The notes under the pieces were generated by a model that made no database searches, was not told the DNA's origin, and was given only the letters and a program-made list of their open reading frames with translations. Below, piece by piece: positions 26,143 to 35,150 of a DNA stretch of 47,305 nt. The translations under genes were made by a program, and so were the position numbers. Every line of letters begins with the position of its first letter. Positions within the stretch are counted from its first letter, which is position 1. This DNA is from Clostridiaceae bacterium JG1575 (GTDB lineage Bacteria; Bacillota; Clostridia; Clostridiales; Clostridiaceae), in assembly GCA_002838815.1 (NCBI GenBank), contig LQGW01000050.1, forward strand, positions 1 through 47,305, read 5' to 3'.

Positions 26143-26475
26143 TTATTGCTCTAAAAGAAACTGTTCCAAGGTTCCCTTTTTGTGTGCTTTCTTCATGGCT
26201 TTGATGTCGTGGGGATCCAAATGCACAAACATTTGTATTTCCCCATCGGCGTTGCGGCCCACAATGGCTTCTCCATCTTGAGAGCCCTTATAGTCTCTGG
26301 AAACAGACACACAATATTTTTTAAAGATTTTTGTAGCTTCTTCGGCCAGGTGCTCCCGATCCTTTACGTACTCTTCCACCATGGCATCGGGAATGTAAAC
26401 CGAGTCCACGAGCGTCATGCCGTCCACCTTCACCGGGAAGCGCATTCCATCGATTTCTTCGTATTTTTTCGTCAT
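26143..26475 (-). CDS. Conserved hypothetical cytoplasmic protein
   Basis: A 110-residue charged protein with no signal peptide or membrane segment. It starts MTKKYEEIDGMRFP, has a helical middle (DREHLAEEATKIFKKY) and a short strand-rich part (GEIQMFVHLDPHD). I recognise no family. The ATG has GAGGG nine bases upstream and a perfect -10 (TATAAT on the minus strand, 26509-26514), so it is expressed alone. It is flanked by the IS remnant and the divergent GT39-like gene. Confidence 0.65.
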   Translation of the reverse strand: MTKKYEEIDGMRFPVKVDGMTLVDSVYIPDAMVEEYVKDREHLAEEATKIFKKYCVSVSRDYKGSQDGEAIVGRNADGEIQMFVHLDPHDIKAMKKAHKKGTLEQFLLEQ

Positions 26476-26697
26476 CTGGGGGAGCCCTCGCTTTCTTTAA
26501 TTGACCTCATTATACAAGAAGAGGCTCCGTAGAAAAAGGGAGAACAAAAAAATGGGAGGCCGCCCCTTTAGCCAAGCGGCAATGCAATCAAAAGATGTAA
26601 ACAAGAGGTTAAATGGCCCACAGGCCTCGCTCCTAGCGCTATAATAAAGGGCATGAATCCCCTTTGGCCCGCGTTGACATAAAAGGAGAATGCCCCG

Positions 26698-28287
26698 TTG
26701 AAAAAAACCATCCAGTCTACAGCTCGTTTTTTAGTCTTGGGCTTTCTTTGTTTGATCTTGCCGGGGACAGTCGTAAGATATTTCCTTGTAGGGGCCCTGC
26801 GCCATTCTCTTTTGCCCCTTTTTGCGTTTTTGATCGGCGGACTCTACATTCTTTTTTCTTTTTTTGTGCTGCGTTGGGCGGTGGCGGATCCTCAGCGGGT
26901 AGCTGCACAAGCTGGTTTGAAGCATGAGCAACGTGTTTGGATCCTCATCGGTCTGGGTCTGATGCTTCGGTTGCTTTTTCTCTTTTTTTCCAAGACGGCC
27001 CCGCATTCGGATTTTCTCACGATGTATGAAAGCGCCCGCGTGTCCTTGGGAGGAGATTATCAGGCTTTTTTCGGCAATGGCTATTTGGCCCGTTTCCCGC
27101 ATTTAATTTGGACGGTGCTCTTAGAGCGCAGCCTCATGGGTTTTTTGGGGACGTCCCCGCGAGTGATCCAGCTTTTTTTGTGGGGACTCTCCGGCCTGAG
27201 CTTATGGCTCTTATATTGTGTGGCTCAGCGCATTTGGGGCGCGGCCCGAGCTATGGGCGCTCTGACGTTGTTTGCTCTTTTTCCAGCTTACATTTTTTAC
27301 CCTGCGGTGTTGGCTACGGAAAATATAGCGCTGCCGCTTTATTTGGGATCCCTTTTACTCCTTTTGAAAGCCTTAGGGAACGAAGAAGAACAAGAACCCA
27401 AGAAGAGCTACCTCACGGGTCCTCGTCCCGTGAGATTTCTTTTGGGTTCGGGGGCGCTGCTGGCCCTGGCGAATATGTTCCGTTTTGTCGGATATGTGTT
27501 TTTCATCGCTTGGCTGTTGGTCCTTTGGCTCCACGGGAGTTCCTGGCGCCGAAAAATCGCCGCCACGCTTTTGTTGGGCGCCTCTGCTTTGCTCGTTTCA
27601 GCGGTCATGGATGTGATCCCGCGCACCCTTGGGGTGACCGATCGATGGATTCACGATGGCCGAGAACCGGCCGTCACCTCGATATTAAAGGGCACGAACT
27701 TTTCCTCTGGCGGCATGTATAACGAAGAGGATGCCAACATCTTCGCTGAAATGGGCTTTGATTCGGCGAAAACCAAGAAAGAGGCTTGGGTTCGGATCCA
27801 TGAGAGACTTCGGCAGATGGGTCCGGGCAAAGGGCTTCTCCTGGCCGGGCGCAAACTGCTGAATAATTGGACCAGTGGAGACTTTTTAGCGTTGGACTGG
27901 CTCGCGCACAGCGACAACGAGGGAGGGGCGGTTCTCAAAGGCTCAAAGTGGGTGCTTTGGGGCATGGGAGAAGGTGCCACTCTTTGGTATTTGGGGCTTC
28001 TTATGCTGAGCTTTTATACGCTTTGGCATCAAAAAGCGCCCCGGGACCTGCTGACGGATCTGTGCGTCCTTTTGCTGGCGGGCATCATGCTCTTTTTGCT
28101 ATTGATCGAAAGTCACCCGCGCTATGGGCTCATTGCGGCTTGGATTTTTCCTCTTTTGGCCAGCGGTGCCCCGCTTGAGCGCCTGCTGGGCTCGTCTTCG
28201 GGAAAAAGTGCTCCTTCTGGTCCTGCTCGCACCGTGCTTGCCGAGGAATCCAGTCCCGCTCACTCAGCGCTTAAAAAGCGACCATAA
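26698..28287 (+). CDS. GT39-like membrane glycosyltransferase
   Basis: A 529-residue protein with about 11-12 transmembrane helices, resembling the dolichyl-phosphate-mannose/ArnT glycosyltransferase superfamily (GT-C fold). The first external loop after helix 3 carries KTAPHSDFLTMYESAR, with the acidic residue expected for the GT-C active site. It would transfer a sugar from a polyprenyl-phosphate carrier to an envelope acceptor. The start is TTG 26698, set by AAAGGAG upstream; the only nearby ATG runs into a stop after three codons. A -10 (TATAAT near 26640) precedes it. The tail is Ser/Pro-rich. The acceptor is unknown. Confidence 0.75.
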   Translation: MKKTIQSTARFLVLGFLCLILPGTVVRYFLVGALRHSLLPLFAFLIGGLYILFSFFVLRWAVADPQRVAAQAGLKHEQRVWILIGLGLMLRLLFLFFSKTAPHSDFLTMYESARVSLGGDYQAFFGNGYLARFPHLIWTVLLERSLMGFLGTSPRVIQLFLWGLSGLSLWLLYCVAQRIWGAARAMGALTLFALFPAYIFYPAVLATENIALPLYLGSLLLLLKALGNEEEQEPKKSYLTGPRPVRFLLGSGALLALANMFRFVGYVFFIAWLLVLWLHGSSWRRKIAATLLLGASALLVSAVMDVIPRTLGVTDRWIHDGREPAVTSILKGTNFSSGGMYNEEDANIFAEMGFDSAKTKKEAWVRIHERLRQMGPGKGLLLAGRKLLNNWTSGDFLALDWLAHSDNEGGAVLKGSKWVLWGMGEGATLWYLGLLMLSFYTLWHQKAPRDLLTDLCVLLLAGIMLFLLLIESHPRYGLIAAWIFPLLASGAPLERLLGSSSGKSAPSGPARTVLAEESSPAHSALKKRP

Positions 28288-28293
28288 ACGGCG

Positions 28294-28345
28294 CCCCAAG
28301 GATCCATGGCGAAACGATGGAAAGCCATGAATCCTTGGGGTTTTT
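28294..28345. terminator. Bidirectional terminator between convergent genes
   Basis: A 16-bp stem with one mismatch (28294-28309 with 28325-28340) is followed by TTTTT. It separates the GT39-like gene from yfhO. Confidence 0.8.
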
Positions 28346-28360
28346 GAGGAAGAAAAGAGT

Positions 28361-30667
28361 TTAGCGCGCTGGAGGCTTTGGATTCTTGTGGGACGTCCTT
28401 TTGAACCCCCTTCGGCTGCGGCGGGTGTAATAAAGGAGGAGAATGGTGGAAAAAAGAGAGATGAGGGCGCCCGCCAAGCGACCGGGGGTGCGATAGGAGA
28501 AGGCCACCGAGTGCTCGCCTTTTGGAACATCCAAGGCCATCATGCCCAGGGTTTTTCGGATGGGAACGGGCTCCCCGTCCACTTGGGCCGTCCAGCCACG
28601 ATCCCAGGGGACGCTGAAAAAGTAGGTCGTGGCTTTGGGGGCATTCGCACGGCCGCCAAAGCCGTCCGTGGTGCGCCAGAAATTTTGCACGCTTTGAGTC
28701 CTTTTTTCTTGCGCAAGGGAGAGCGGGTCGGGGGGAAGCGAGGATTTCATGGGCGAGAGGTGCGTGGGCGCTTTCTCTCCCTTAGGCAAAACCAGAGCGT
28801 CCATCAAAAAAGCAGGTCGCTGTGGGAGGGGAATGTCCAGCAGCGCTTCTTTAGTTAAATAATGGGTCAAAGGGAAACCAAGCGGAATAAAGGCAGGATT
28901 TTCAAGAATCCACAAATCGCCGATGCCGCTGGTTCTTTTAGTCACGAGGGAATACCCCGGTTTTAAGTCGGTTTCCACAAGGTAGCGGACGGAAAGAAGG
29001 GTTAAAAGGTCTCGAGGTTCTTCAGGAAAGAGGCTCGCAGCTATTTTTTCAATGCCCACGGCTCGGAAAAACTCATCGGTAGCGGGCGAATTGGTGGACG
29101 TGAAGGAATTGACCGAGGGGACATGACGAATCATGGAAAGATTCCATCCGGGATCAAAGGTATAAAATCGGTAGTTCTCTTCATGGTCTCCGGGAGGAAC
29201 CAAGGGAAGATGCCGAAGATTTTGAAAATAGCCCCGGGCATAGGCGGCCTGCTCCTCAGCGTGAAAGCCACGATAAAGACGGAGGCTCGTTTGCCCCGTG
29301 AACACACTAAAAAGAACCACAAGGCATAAAAATGCCGGCGCCCTTCGGCGCGGCGGCAAGAACAGACAGACCGCCGTTCCTATAAAACCGGACAATGAGG
29401 TCCAGGTCAAAGCGCTCAAGGATTCTGGGTGGATAAGGAAGGGGCGCAAGGGGCCATAGGAAAGCAGCAGCGAGAAAAGGAGCGTCAGGGAGCCTACGAG
29501 AGCTAAGCTTTGAAGGCAAAGGCGACGCGGAGCCTCTTCCAAGGTTTGCATCGTCAAGACGATCATCAAAAGAAGGGGCATATAAAACCAGCGAGCATAG
29601 TAAAAGGCGTTCCCAAGGGTGAAGGAGGCGTTGAGAACGGGGATCGCCATAAAAAGCAACAAGACGCCCAGGGGCTTTCGGAATACGGTGGGCTTTTTGA
29701 GAGCTGCGGGCAAAAGCCCCAGCCCCACGCAGGGGAGGTATAAGGAGGCCGAAGAAAAATCGAAGCCCTCGCCAATGGTTTGGTGAATCATGGCCTCCGG
29801 CGGGAAAAAGAAGGCTTTTAAAATCAGGAGGATCCGTTCTTTGGGATAAAGAAGAAAGTGATCGGCTGCGAGCGTTTGCCCAGCCTTTGGGCTGTTGAAA
29901 ATAAAAAGCGCGGAGGGCAAAAGGAGCACCGCGGCGCAAAGAACGCCCAAAAGAGCCTCGGGAGCGGCCTTTTTTAAGTTCTTCCAAAAGCCCCGCCAGC
30001 CTTTTTGAGGATAACGCAGGAGAAAATAAACGAGTAGGAAGAGGGCCTCTCCGAAAAAGAAAAAGTAGTTGACCAGGGCACAAAGGGCAATGGAGAAGGC
30101 AAAAACACCGCGCCGTCCCTCCAGCAGGAGTTCATCCAAGGCATAAAGAGCCAGGGGGAATAGAGCCATCACTTCATGAAAATGGTAGTACATGAGGTTT
30201 AGGGAATTGAAGCCGGCAAAGGCATAAAGCAGGGCGCCCGCCACGGCCCATAGGGGATTTTTGGCATAGCGTTTGAGCCAAAGAAAGGCCATGAGGGCCG
30301 CCAAAACATACTTGAGCATGTAAAGCCATCCCACGAGGTACGGGAAGGCTTCAGGAGGAAAGAGAAAAGAAATCCAAAAAAAGGGACTTCCCAAGGTATA
30401 AAAGCCAAAGGCGCCCAAAAAGGGGACGCCTAAGTCGGTGTACCAGTCCCAGTTCGTCGCGCCGTGACGCAACGCCCAATTGCTGTGCATGGAGAAGGGA
30501 ATCTGTTGGTGGTTGAAATCAGAAATGAGGGCAAAGCGACCGCCATCTTGCCAAAGAGCCGGCAAAAAAAGCGCCAGTGCACAGCCGGCGGATAAAAACA
30601 GCACCCAGCGTAGCGCTTTAGCGGGGGAGATGTTTTCCGTAGGGGTCAAAAGGGGCATCTTTTGCAT
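28361..30667 (-). CDS. yfhO: YfhO-family membrane glycosyltransferase
   Basis: A 768-residue protein with about 12-14 transmembrane helices, an external acidic motif ISDFNHQQIPF after the first helix, and a C-terminal external domain (about 480-720) closed by a last helix and a basic tail. This is the YfhO architecture. In Bacillus and Staphylococcus, YfhO works with CsbB: CsbB loads a sugar (GlcNAc) on undecaprenyl phosphate and YfhO attaches it to lipoteichoic acid outside the membrane. Its start overlaps the end of the csbB-like gene by 50 bases, so the pair is translationally linked. The acceptor here is inferred, not shown. Confidence 0.88.
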   Translation of the reverse strand: MQKMPLLTPTENISPAKALRWVLFLSAGCALALFLPALWQDGGRFALISDFNHQQIPFSMHSNWALRHGATNWDWYTDLGVPFLGAFGFYTLGSPFFWISFLFPPEAFPYLVGWLYMLKYVLAALMAFLWLKRYAKNPLWAVAGALLYAFAGFNSLNLMYYHFHEVMALFPLALYALDELLLEGRRGVFAFSIALCALVNYFFFFGEALFLLVYFLLRYPQKGWRGFWKNLKKAAPEALLGVLCAAVLLLPSALFIFNSPKAGQTLAADHFLLYPKERILLILKAFFFPPEAMIHQTIGEGFDFSSASLYLPCVGLGLLPAALKKPTVFRKPLGVLLLFMAIPVLNASFTLGNAFYYARWFYMPLLLMIVLTMQTLEEAPRRLCLQSLALVGSLTLLFSLLLSYGPLRPFLIHPESLSALTWTSLSGFIGTAVCLFLPPRRRAPAFLCLVVLFSVFTGQTSLRLYRGFHAEEQAAYARGYFQNLRHLPLVPPGDHEENYRFYTFDPGWNLSMIRHVPSVNSFTSTNSPATDEFFRAVGIEKIAASLFPEEPRDLLTLLSVRYLVETDLKPGYSLVTKRTSGIGDLWILENPAFIPLGFPLTHYLTKEALLDIPLPQRPAFLMDALVLPKGEKAPTHLSPMKSSLPPDPLSLAQEKRTQSVQNFWRTTDGFGGRANAPKATTYFFSVPWDRGWTAQVDGEPVPIRKTLGMMALDVPKGEHSVAFSYRTPGRLAGALISLFSTILLLYYTRRSRRGFKRTSHKNPKPPAR

Positions 30668-31589
30668 GTTGAAATCCTCTCATATCGGCGATGATGTAGT
30701 TGGGACGATCACGGGACTCATCATAAATGCGCCCAATGTATTCTCCGATGATTCCAAGGGAGATCAGCTGAACGCCCGCAAAGAACGTGACCGCCGTCAT
30801 AAGGGACGTCCAGCCCTGATCCGTGTAGCCAAAAAACTTCTGCAAAATGGAGTAGATTAAAACAATAAAGGAGATCAACACCGTAACAAAGCCAAGACCT
30901 GCCACAAGCTTCAAGGGCTTGGTGGAAAAGCTGAGAATTCCATCCAAGGCAAGTTTGAGCATTTTACGCAGCGGGTAGTGGGTTTCCCCGGCAAAGCGTT
31001 CTTTGCGCTCGTACAAAAGCGCTGTTTGCCGAAACCCCACCCAGCTGACCATGCCGCGGATGAATTTGTTTTTCTCAGGCATTTGGCGGAAGGCTTCCAC
31101 GACCGATCGGTCCATGAGGCGAAAGTCCCCCGTGTTTTTGGGGATCTTGGTATCGCTAAGCTGATCCAAAAGCTGATAAAACCAGCGAGCCGTGGCAAGC
31201 TTAAATCGGCGTTCTCCTGCTCTTTTTTTGCGTTCCCCATAGACGACCTCATAGCCTTTTTGCCATGTTTCCACCATCTGAGCGATGAGTTCTGGAGGAT
31301 CCTGAAGGTCGGCATCTATGAGGATGACGGCATCGCCGCAGGCGTTCAAGATGCCCGCGGTGACGGCATTTTGGTGTCCAAAATTTCGGGAGAAATGAAT
31401 GACCCTCACCCGCTCGTCCTCGGCCTGTAGTTCATTTAATATGGTCCCCGTGCCATCGGAACTTCCGTCGTTGACGTAAATGATTTCTGAATCATAGGGC
31501 AAGGGAGTCAGCACTTTTGAAAGACGCCGATGACATTCTCGGGCCACGGCTTCTTCTTTGTACATGGGAACCACAACGGATATTAGCAT
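30618..31589 (-). CDS. csbB: Polyprenyl-phosphate glycosyltransferase, CsbB/GtrB type
   Basis: A 323-residue family 2 glycosyltransferase. The cytoplasmic catalytic domain has VVVPMYKEE at the start, VNDGSSDGT, and the metal-binding IDADLQDPPE near residue 93, with LMDRSV further on. Two transmembrane helices near the C-terminus (about 230-255 and 262-290) anchor it. It would charge undecaprenyl phosphate with a sugar for YfhO. AAGGAG sits eight bases before ATG 31589. Transcription starts from a strong promoter whose first transcribed bases include a ten-C run, a possible expression switch. Confidence 0.9.
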   Translation of the reverse strand: MLISVVVPMYKEEAVARECHRRLSKVLTPLPYDSEIIYVNDGSSDGTGTILNELQAEDERVRVIHFSRNFGHQNAVTAGILNACGDAVILIDADLQDPPELIAQMVETWQKGYEVVYGERKKRAGERRFKLATARWFYQLLDQLSDTKIPKNTGDFRLMDRSVVEAFRQMPEKNKFIRGMVSWVGFRQTALLYERKERFAGETHYPLRKMLKLALDGILSFSTKPLKLVAGLGFVTVLISFIVLIYSILQKFFGYTDQGWTSLMTAVTFFAGVQLISLGIIGEYIGRIYDESRDRPNYIIADMRGFQHAKDAPFDPYGKHLPR

Positions 31590-31617
31590 GAATACGCTCC
31601 TTGATGAGAGTTTAAAC

Positions 31618-31627
31618 GGGGGGGGGG
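31618..31627. repeat. Homopolymer G10 tract in the csbB leader
   Basis: Ten consecutive G (C on the transcribed strand) lie 29-38 bases upstream of the csbB start and about 11-20 bases after the -10. Tracts of this length are prone to slipped-strand changes and could alter initiation or leader folding. Confidence 0.8.
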
Positions 31628-31637
31628 TAATAATTCT

Positions 31638-31666
31638 AATCTATATGCAAACGGGGACTTCGTCAA
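31638..31666 (-). promoter_or_regulatory. Promoter of csbB-yfhO
   Basis: On the minus strand, TTGACG (31666-31661) and TAGATT (31643-31638) are separated by exactly 17 bases. The predicted start lies a few bases before the ten-C run. The rest of the 31590-31888 gap shows no gene. Confidence 0.7.
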
Positions 31667-31885
31667 CGAAGATCCGCCTTCGCCCCAAAGAGAACTCCGG
31701 GTCGAGGGACTGGAACAAAGGAACCTTTGGTAGGCGATGCACTAGAAAATGCCTGCAAGATTTAAATTGAACGGTCCTAAGAATCTAGAGCCGAGGGGCT
31801 GATTTTTCAGCCTGATTTAATGAATTCTTGAGACAATAGGATCCATAGAAGCTCGGGAAAAAGCAACGAAGGCCCCATGCTTTGA

Positions 31886-31894
31886 TGGTATAAT
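31886..31894 (+). promoter_or_regulatory. Extended -10 promoter of the coiled-coil gene
   Basis: TGGTATAAT is a perfect extended -10 about 40 bases before the start at 31934; no good -35 is seen. The same nine bases precede the DUF3867-like gene. Confidence 0.55.
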
Positions 31895-31933
31895 GTGAAG
31901 GGTATAAGGGCTTTTTGAAAGGTGGGATGACGG

Positions 31934-32842
31934 ATGAGAAGCAATTGGCTCCAGGATATGTTGAAAACCTTGGGTCTTGGCCAGCGGGTTCCTGAAGAAA
32001 CGATTGAGCGGCGGCTTGAAAAAACAAAATACAAAATGACCCTTTTAAAACGTGAAATAAGAAGTCTTGAAAAAAGATTGTTGAATTTAAAAACCTTGAT
32101 CAAGATCAATTCCTCAGTGTCGGGCCTTGTCATCTTGTTTAATTTTATTCGCTTTTCGTGGACCGGTATTTTTCTAGCCATCGGCTATAATGTGGTGTCC
32201 AACATCATCCTTAATTCCAGAAAAACCCACCTAAAGCAAAGCATGGATCATTCCGAGGAGGATATGAAAGCCCTCGCGGAATCCCTCGAGGAAATGTTGG
32301 CCCGTCAGGTGACGCCTACGGATCCCGTGCCAGAAGATTCTTACGTGGATGCTGAAATCATTGAAGAAAATGTGGCGCAGGAGTCGGTCCAAGAGCCCTC
32401 GCAAAAGGCCGGTTCCTTTGGGAATTCTTCAGACCCCTTCGGCGTCTTCAATGAAGCTCAAGTCGCCTACGCACGGCTGGAAGAATTGCGCCCCATGGTG
32501 CGTGAAATGGAGCAACACGACCGGGAGATGGCCGTATTGTTTCAAAACGCTTGGCAATCCGCCGTCAAAGTGGGCAATTACATTAAGGACGATCGCGAAA
32601 AGGAAGGCCGATCCTTCCGTTTCTTTAATCAGGTCGAAACGCTCTATGAATGGACGCAAGGTCTTCTTGACCTTGAGCGCAGCGAAGTTTATGACTCTCT
32701 GATGGTCAATGTAAAGGCCAATGCGCAAAAAGCCTTGCCGGTACTTCAGGCCAAAATAGACAATGAGTATTATAAATTGATCAATCCGAAAATCATGGAT
32801 CTGGAAGCTGAGATGGAAGTTATGTCCAAAGAAAACATCTAG
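31934..32842 (+). CDS. Coiled-coil membrane protein, unknown function
   Basis: A 302-residue protein. An N-terminal coiled coil (about 20-60, rich in Lys/Glu/Leu) is followed by one or two hydrophobic segments (about 62-95, SGLVILFNFI and GIFLAIGYNVVSNII). A second helix, a low-complexity acidic linker (about 125-165) and a C-terminal helical domain (about 170-302) come next. The C-terminal domain faintly recalls XpaC-type proteins of toxic-anion-resistance loci, but I would not assign it. GAAAGGTGGGATGA gives a moderate ribosome site. It is monocistronic or runs into the Nudix gene 130 bases downstream. Confidence 0.65.
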   Translation: MRSNWLQDMLKTLGLGQRVPEETIERRLEKTKYKMTLLKREIRSLEKRLLNLKTLIKINSSVSGLVILFNFIRFSWTGIFLAIGYNVVSNIILNSRKTHLKQSMDHSEEDMKALAESLEEMLARQVTPTDPVPEDSYVDAEIIEENVAQESVQEPSQKAGSFGNSSDPFGVFNEAQVAYARLEELRPMVREMEQHDREMAVLFQNAWQSAVKVGNYIKDDREKEGRSFRFFNQVETLYEWTQGLLDLERSEVYDSLMVNVKANAQKALPVLQAKIDNEYYKLINPKIMDLEAEMEVMSKENI

Positions 32843-32974
32843 CGAACCGGCTTTTGGGTTGAAAACACCGTGCAATCTGCGAGGAACCCGCAAAAAGTGC
32901 GGTGTTTGTCAATAAAGAGCCAAGGACTTTTGCAAAGAGAGCGCAAGCGGCGCAACAATCGAAGGAGGCAGACC

Positions 32975-33476
32975 ATGAAGCGGGATTGCTGTTTTGAAGA
33001 AGCGGGAAAGTGGTTTCGCTATCGAGCGGCAGCCATCATCGTTCAAAAGGGCTGTGTGCTTTTGGCGCAAAACGATCATGCGGATTATCTTTACTCCGTG
33101 GGCGGTGGCGTCCACCACGGAGTAAAGCGCTCAGGAGGCTGTTCAACGAGAGGTGCTTGAAGAAACCGGCATTTGCTATGAAGTGGATCGCCTGGCCGTC
33201 ATTCATGAAAATTTTTTCACCGAAAGCGACGGACTTTTGGCGCAGAAAGTCTGTCATGAGGTTGCTTTCTATTTTTTGATGCGCCCGAGCGAAGGCGAAG
33301 ACCTCCTTTTCAAGACGGGGGTGACGTCTTTCGGCGCCCAGGAGTGGGTGCGTTGGGTTCCCATTGCGGATTTGGGCCAGTATAAGCATTATCCTTTATT
33401 CTTAAAGGAATATCTCGAGTCCATGCCAAGAGAGGTCGTGCATCTTCTAAGCGATGAACGAAAGCAAAAAAAGTAA
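32975..33476 (+). pseudogene. Nudix hydrolase, frameshifted inside the Nudix box
   Basis: Starting at ATG 32975 (GAAGGAGG upstream), the frame gives RAAAIIVQKGCVLLAQND and then GGGVHHG, the start of a Nudix box. It then leaves frame. The other frame supplies AQEAVQREVLEETGI, the rest of the box, and continues to TAA 33476 with a normal C-terminus. One extra T at about 33123 explains the break: without it the box reads G-x5-E-x7-REVLEETG. The intact enzyme would hydrolyse a nucleoside diphosphate-linked substrate. It may be a real mutation, a contingency event or a sequencing error. Confidence 0.85.
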
Positions 33477-33532
33477 GGCCTTATGGGCTCCTCTTGTCCT
33501 GGCCGCTCAAGCGCCTCTTCCAGGCGGCAAGG

Positions 33533-34156
33533 TTAGGGGGCGGATGCATGGGTCAAGGCCGCATAACTTGCCCATAAGGCCCGCTGCAGCGCATTCACGT
33601 AGCGATCGAAGGCTTCTTTATGACCCGCTCGCAAGAGAGGATCCAGCGCACGGCGCTGCAGCGTGGTGATTTCCAGCTGAATGCCTGCGCTTCGAAGGTT
33701 TTGATTGACGAGGTTGTCCTGGCGCATGCCGCTAAGGTGCTCTGGGGCGTCCAGAACAGCAAATCCTGCTCCTTGGAGCTCCCGCTGGACCATGTTGCGG
33801 CCCATGAGATCGCGGCCCCCAAGGTAGGTCCTGGCATTTTGCGAATCTTTGCAGCCATGAATCGCAAGGGAGAGCACTGCTCTTTGATTGAGGTGTTCAA
33901 GATCCGGGCAATCATAACAGTGGGACGTCACATGGAGACGTTCAAAGGCCTTCGTGGGGGAATGGCCTGAAAAGACAAATAACGAAAAGGCTTCGCCCGC
34001 CACACCGCGAGCCAATTCCTCGGTGAGGTACTCAATGGAGCCTCCGTGGGGGGCAATAACCAAAATTTCCGGATGCGTCCCCAGGACCTGACTTTTGGTG
34101 TAATGCTCTGGGGCTTCTTTGGATAAGAGCTCACTCATTTTCTGGTATTGACTCAT
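33533..34156 (-). CDS. Poly-gamma-glutamate hydrolase family protein
   Basis: A 207-residue protein resembling PghP-type poly-gamma-glutamate hydrolases (zinc enzymes first known from Bacillus phages). Three expected metal or catalytic motifs are present: IAPHGGSIE near residue 34 (His and Glu ligands), LAIHGC near residue 97 (His), and IQLEIT near residue 160 (catalytic Glu). There is no signal peptide, so it would act in the cytoplasm or be released by lysis. ATG 34156 has AAGGAGG six to seven bases upstream. No phage genes surround it. Substrate could be poly-gamma-glutamate or another gamma-linked peptide. Confidence 0.8.
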   Translation of the reverse strand: MSQYQKMSELLSKEAPEHYTKSQVLGTHPEILVIAPHGGSIEYLTEELARGVAGEAFSLFVFSGHSPTKAFERLHVTSHCYDCPDLEHLNQRAVLSLAIHGCKDSQNARTYLGGRDLMGRNMVQRELQGAGFAVLDAPEHLSGMRQDNLVNQNLRSAGIQLEITTLQRRALDPLLRAGHKEAFDRYVNALQRALWASYAALTHASAP

Positions 34157-34262
34157 GGAGGACCTCCTTGGGAGAACTGATGACGATAATAAAGGGGACG
34201 GGCTTTCCCCGTTGCCTTTATTGTAGCATAGGCCCAGGGAGCGTATGGGCCCGTGCGTGCTT

Positions 34263-34302
34263 AAAAAAAGAACCCCGGCGAGGGGGCTGACCGCTCGCCG
34301 GG
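34263..34302 (-). terminator. Terminator of smpB
   Basis: On the minus strand a 9-bp GC-rich stem (34302-34294 with 34282-34274) is followed by GTTCTTTTTTT, 12 bases beyond the smpB stop. Confidence 0.85.
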
Positions 34303-34314
34303 CATGGACCTTAG

Positions 34315-34776
34315 CTAATATTTTTGACGCTGACGCAGGGCACGAGCCATTTCCCGCTCATGGGCCTTTTCCAAAAGGGCGTCCCGCTTGTCGTAGTTTT
34401 TCTTTCCTTTGGCGATGGCGAGGGACACTTTCACTTTGCCGCCTTTAAAGTAGAGACGGATGGGAACCAGGGTTGCGCCTTCTTGGGCGGAGGCTTCCTC
34501 TAGTTTTCGGATTTCCACCTTGTGAAGCAACAACCGACGGTCCCTTAACGGATCCACATTGAAGATATTCCCTTGCTCATAAGAGCTGATGTGCATTTGG
34601 TGCAGATAGCATTCCCCGTTGACCACGTCCGCATAGCTGTCTTTGAGGTTGACGCGGCCGGCGCGGATGGATTTGACTTCCGTTCCTTTTAATTCAATGC
34701 CAGCTTCAAACTGCTCCAAAATGAAATAATCGTGAAAGGCTTTGCGATTCTCCGAGATGGTTTTGGTGGAAGTCAT
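34315..34776 (-). CDS. smpB: SsrA-binding protein SmpB
   Basis: A 153-residue RNA-binding protein that delivers tmRNA to stalled ribosomes. Family features include the start [47 protein letters not shown], and the C-terminal basic tail [15 protein letters not shown] that enters the mRNA channel. An open frame extends further upstream to 34899. I place the start at 34776 because AAGGAGGTGG lies just before it, and this gives the standard length. A strong promoter is present. The ssrA RNA gene is not next to it. Confidence 0.95.
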   Translation of the reverse strand: MTSTKTISENRKAFHDYFILEQFEAGIELKGTEVKSIRAGRVNLKDSYADVVNGECYLHQMHISSYEQGNIFNVDPLRDRRLLLHKVEIRKLEEASAQEGATLVPIRLYFKGGKVKVSLAIAKGKKNYDKRDALLEKAHEREMARALRQRQKY

Positions 34777-34807
34777 GGCAAACCACCTCCTTTGTCTTAG
34801 TAGACCA

Positions 34808-34836
34808 ATTATAGAGCCTAATGCAGGGATAAGCAA
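34808..34836 (-). promoter_or_regulatory. Promoter of smpB
   Basis: On the minus strand, TTGCTT (34836-34831) and a perfect TATAAT (34813-34808) are separated by 17 bases, about 30 bases before the start codon. The remaining gap to 35150 shows no RNA gene or further coding frame. Confidence 0.75.
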
Positions 34837-35150
34837 ATGAGCGCCTTCTCCTTCACAAATGTGAAAGATGCAAAAAGCCAGTGACAACTTACTGGGCATC
34901 CTCAGGTGGTTATTTCAATTTCATAATGGGAGATCGATTCCCATAGGAACTCAGAATACAAAATCTGTCCATCGCAGAAAAACAATATTGTAAACATTTA
35001 TGAGTTGAAAACTTGCAAATGGATTTTTGGATTGCAAGAACACTTGCATAACCGTTTAGGAAGGGGTAAGATAGGATTGTAGGAAGGCGGAGGACAAAAG
35101 AAGCTTCCCCCAACCTTTTGATAATGATCTTAATGTATGAGGTGATAGAC

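Noticed and set aside
29307-30083. 258-codon minus-strand open frame within yfhO
   Set aside because: It is on the same strand but another frame of a long, clearly coding YfhO gene, and is Pro/Arg/Ser-rich as expected for a shadow frame.
34777-35150. Possible ssrA (tmRNA) gene next to smpB
   Set aside because: I looked for the tRNA-like 3' end with TTCGA loop and CCA and for an Ala-rich tag reading frame, and found neither.
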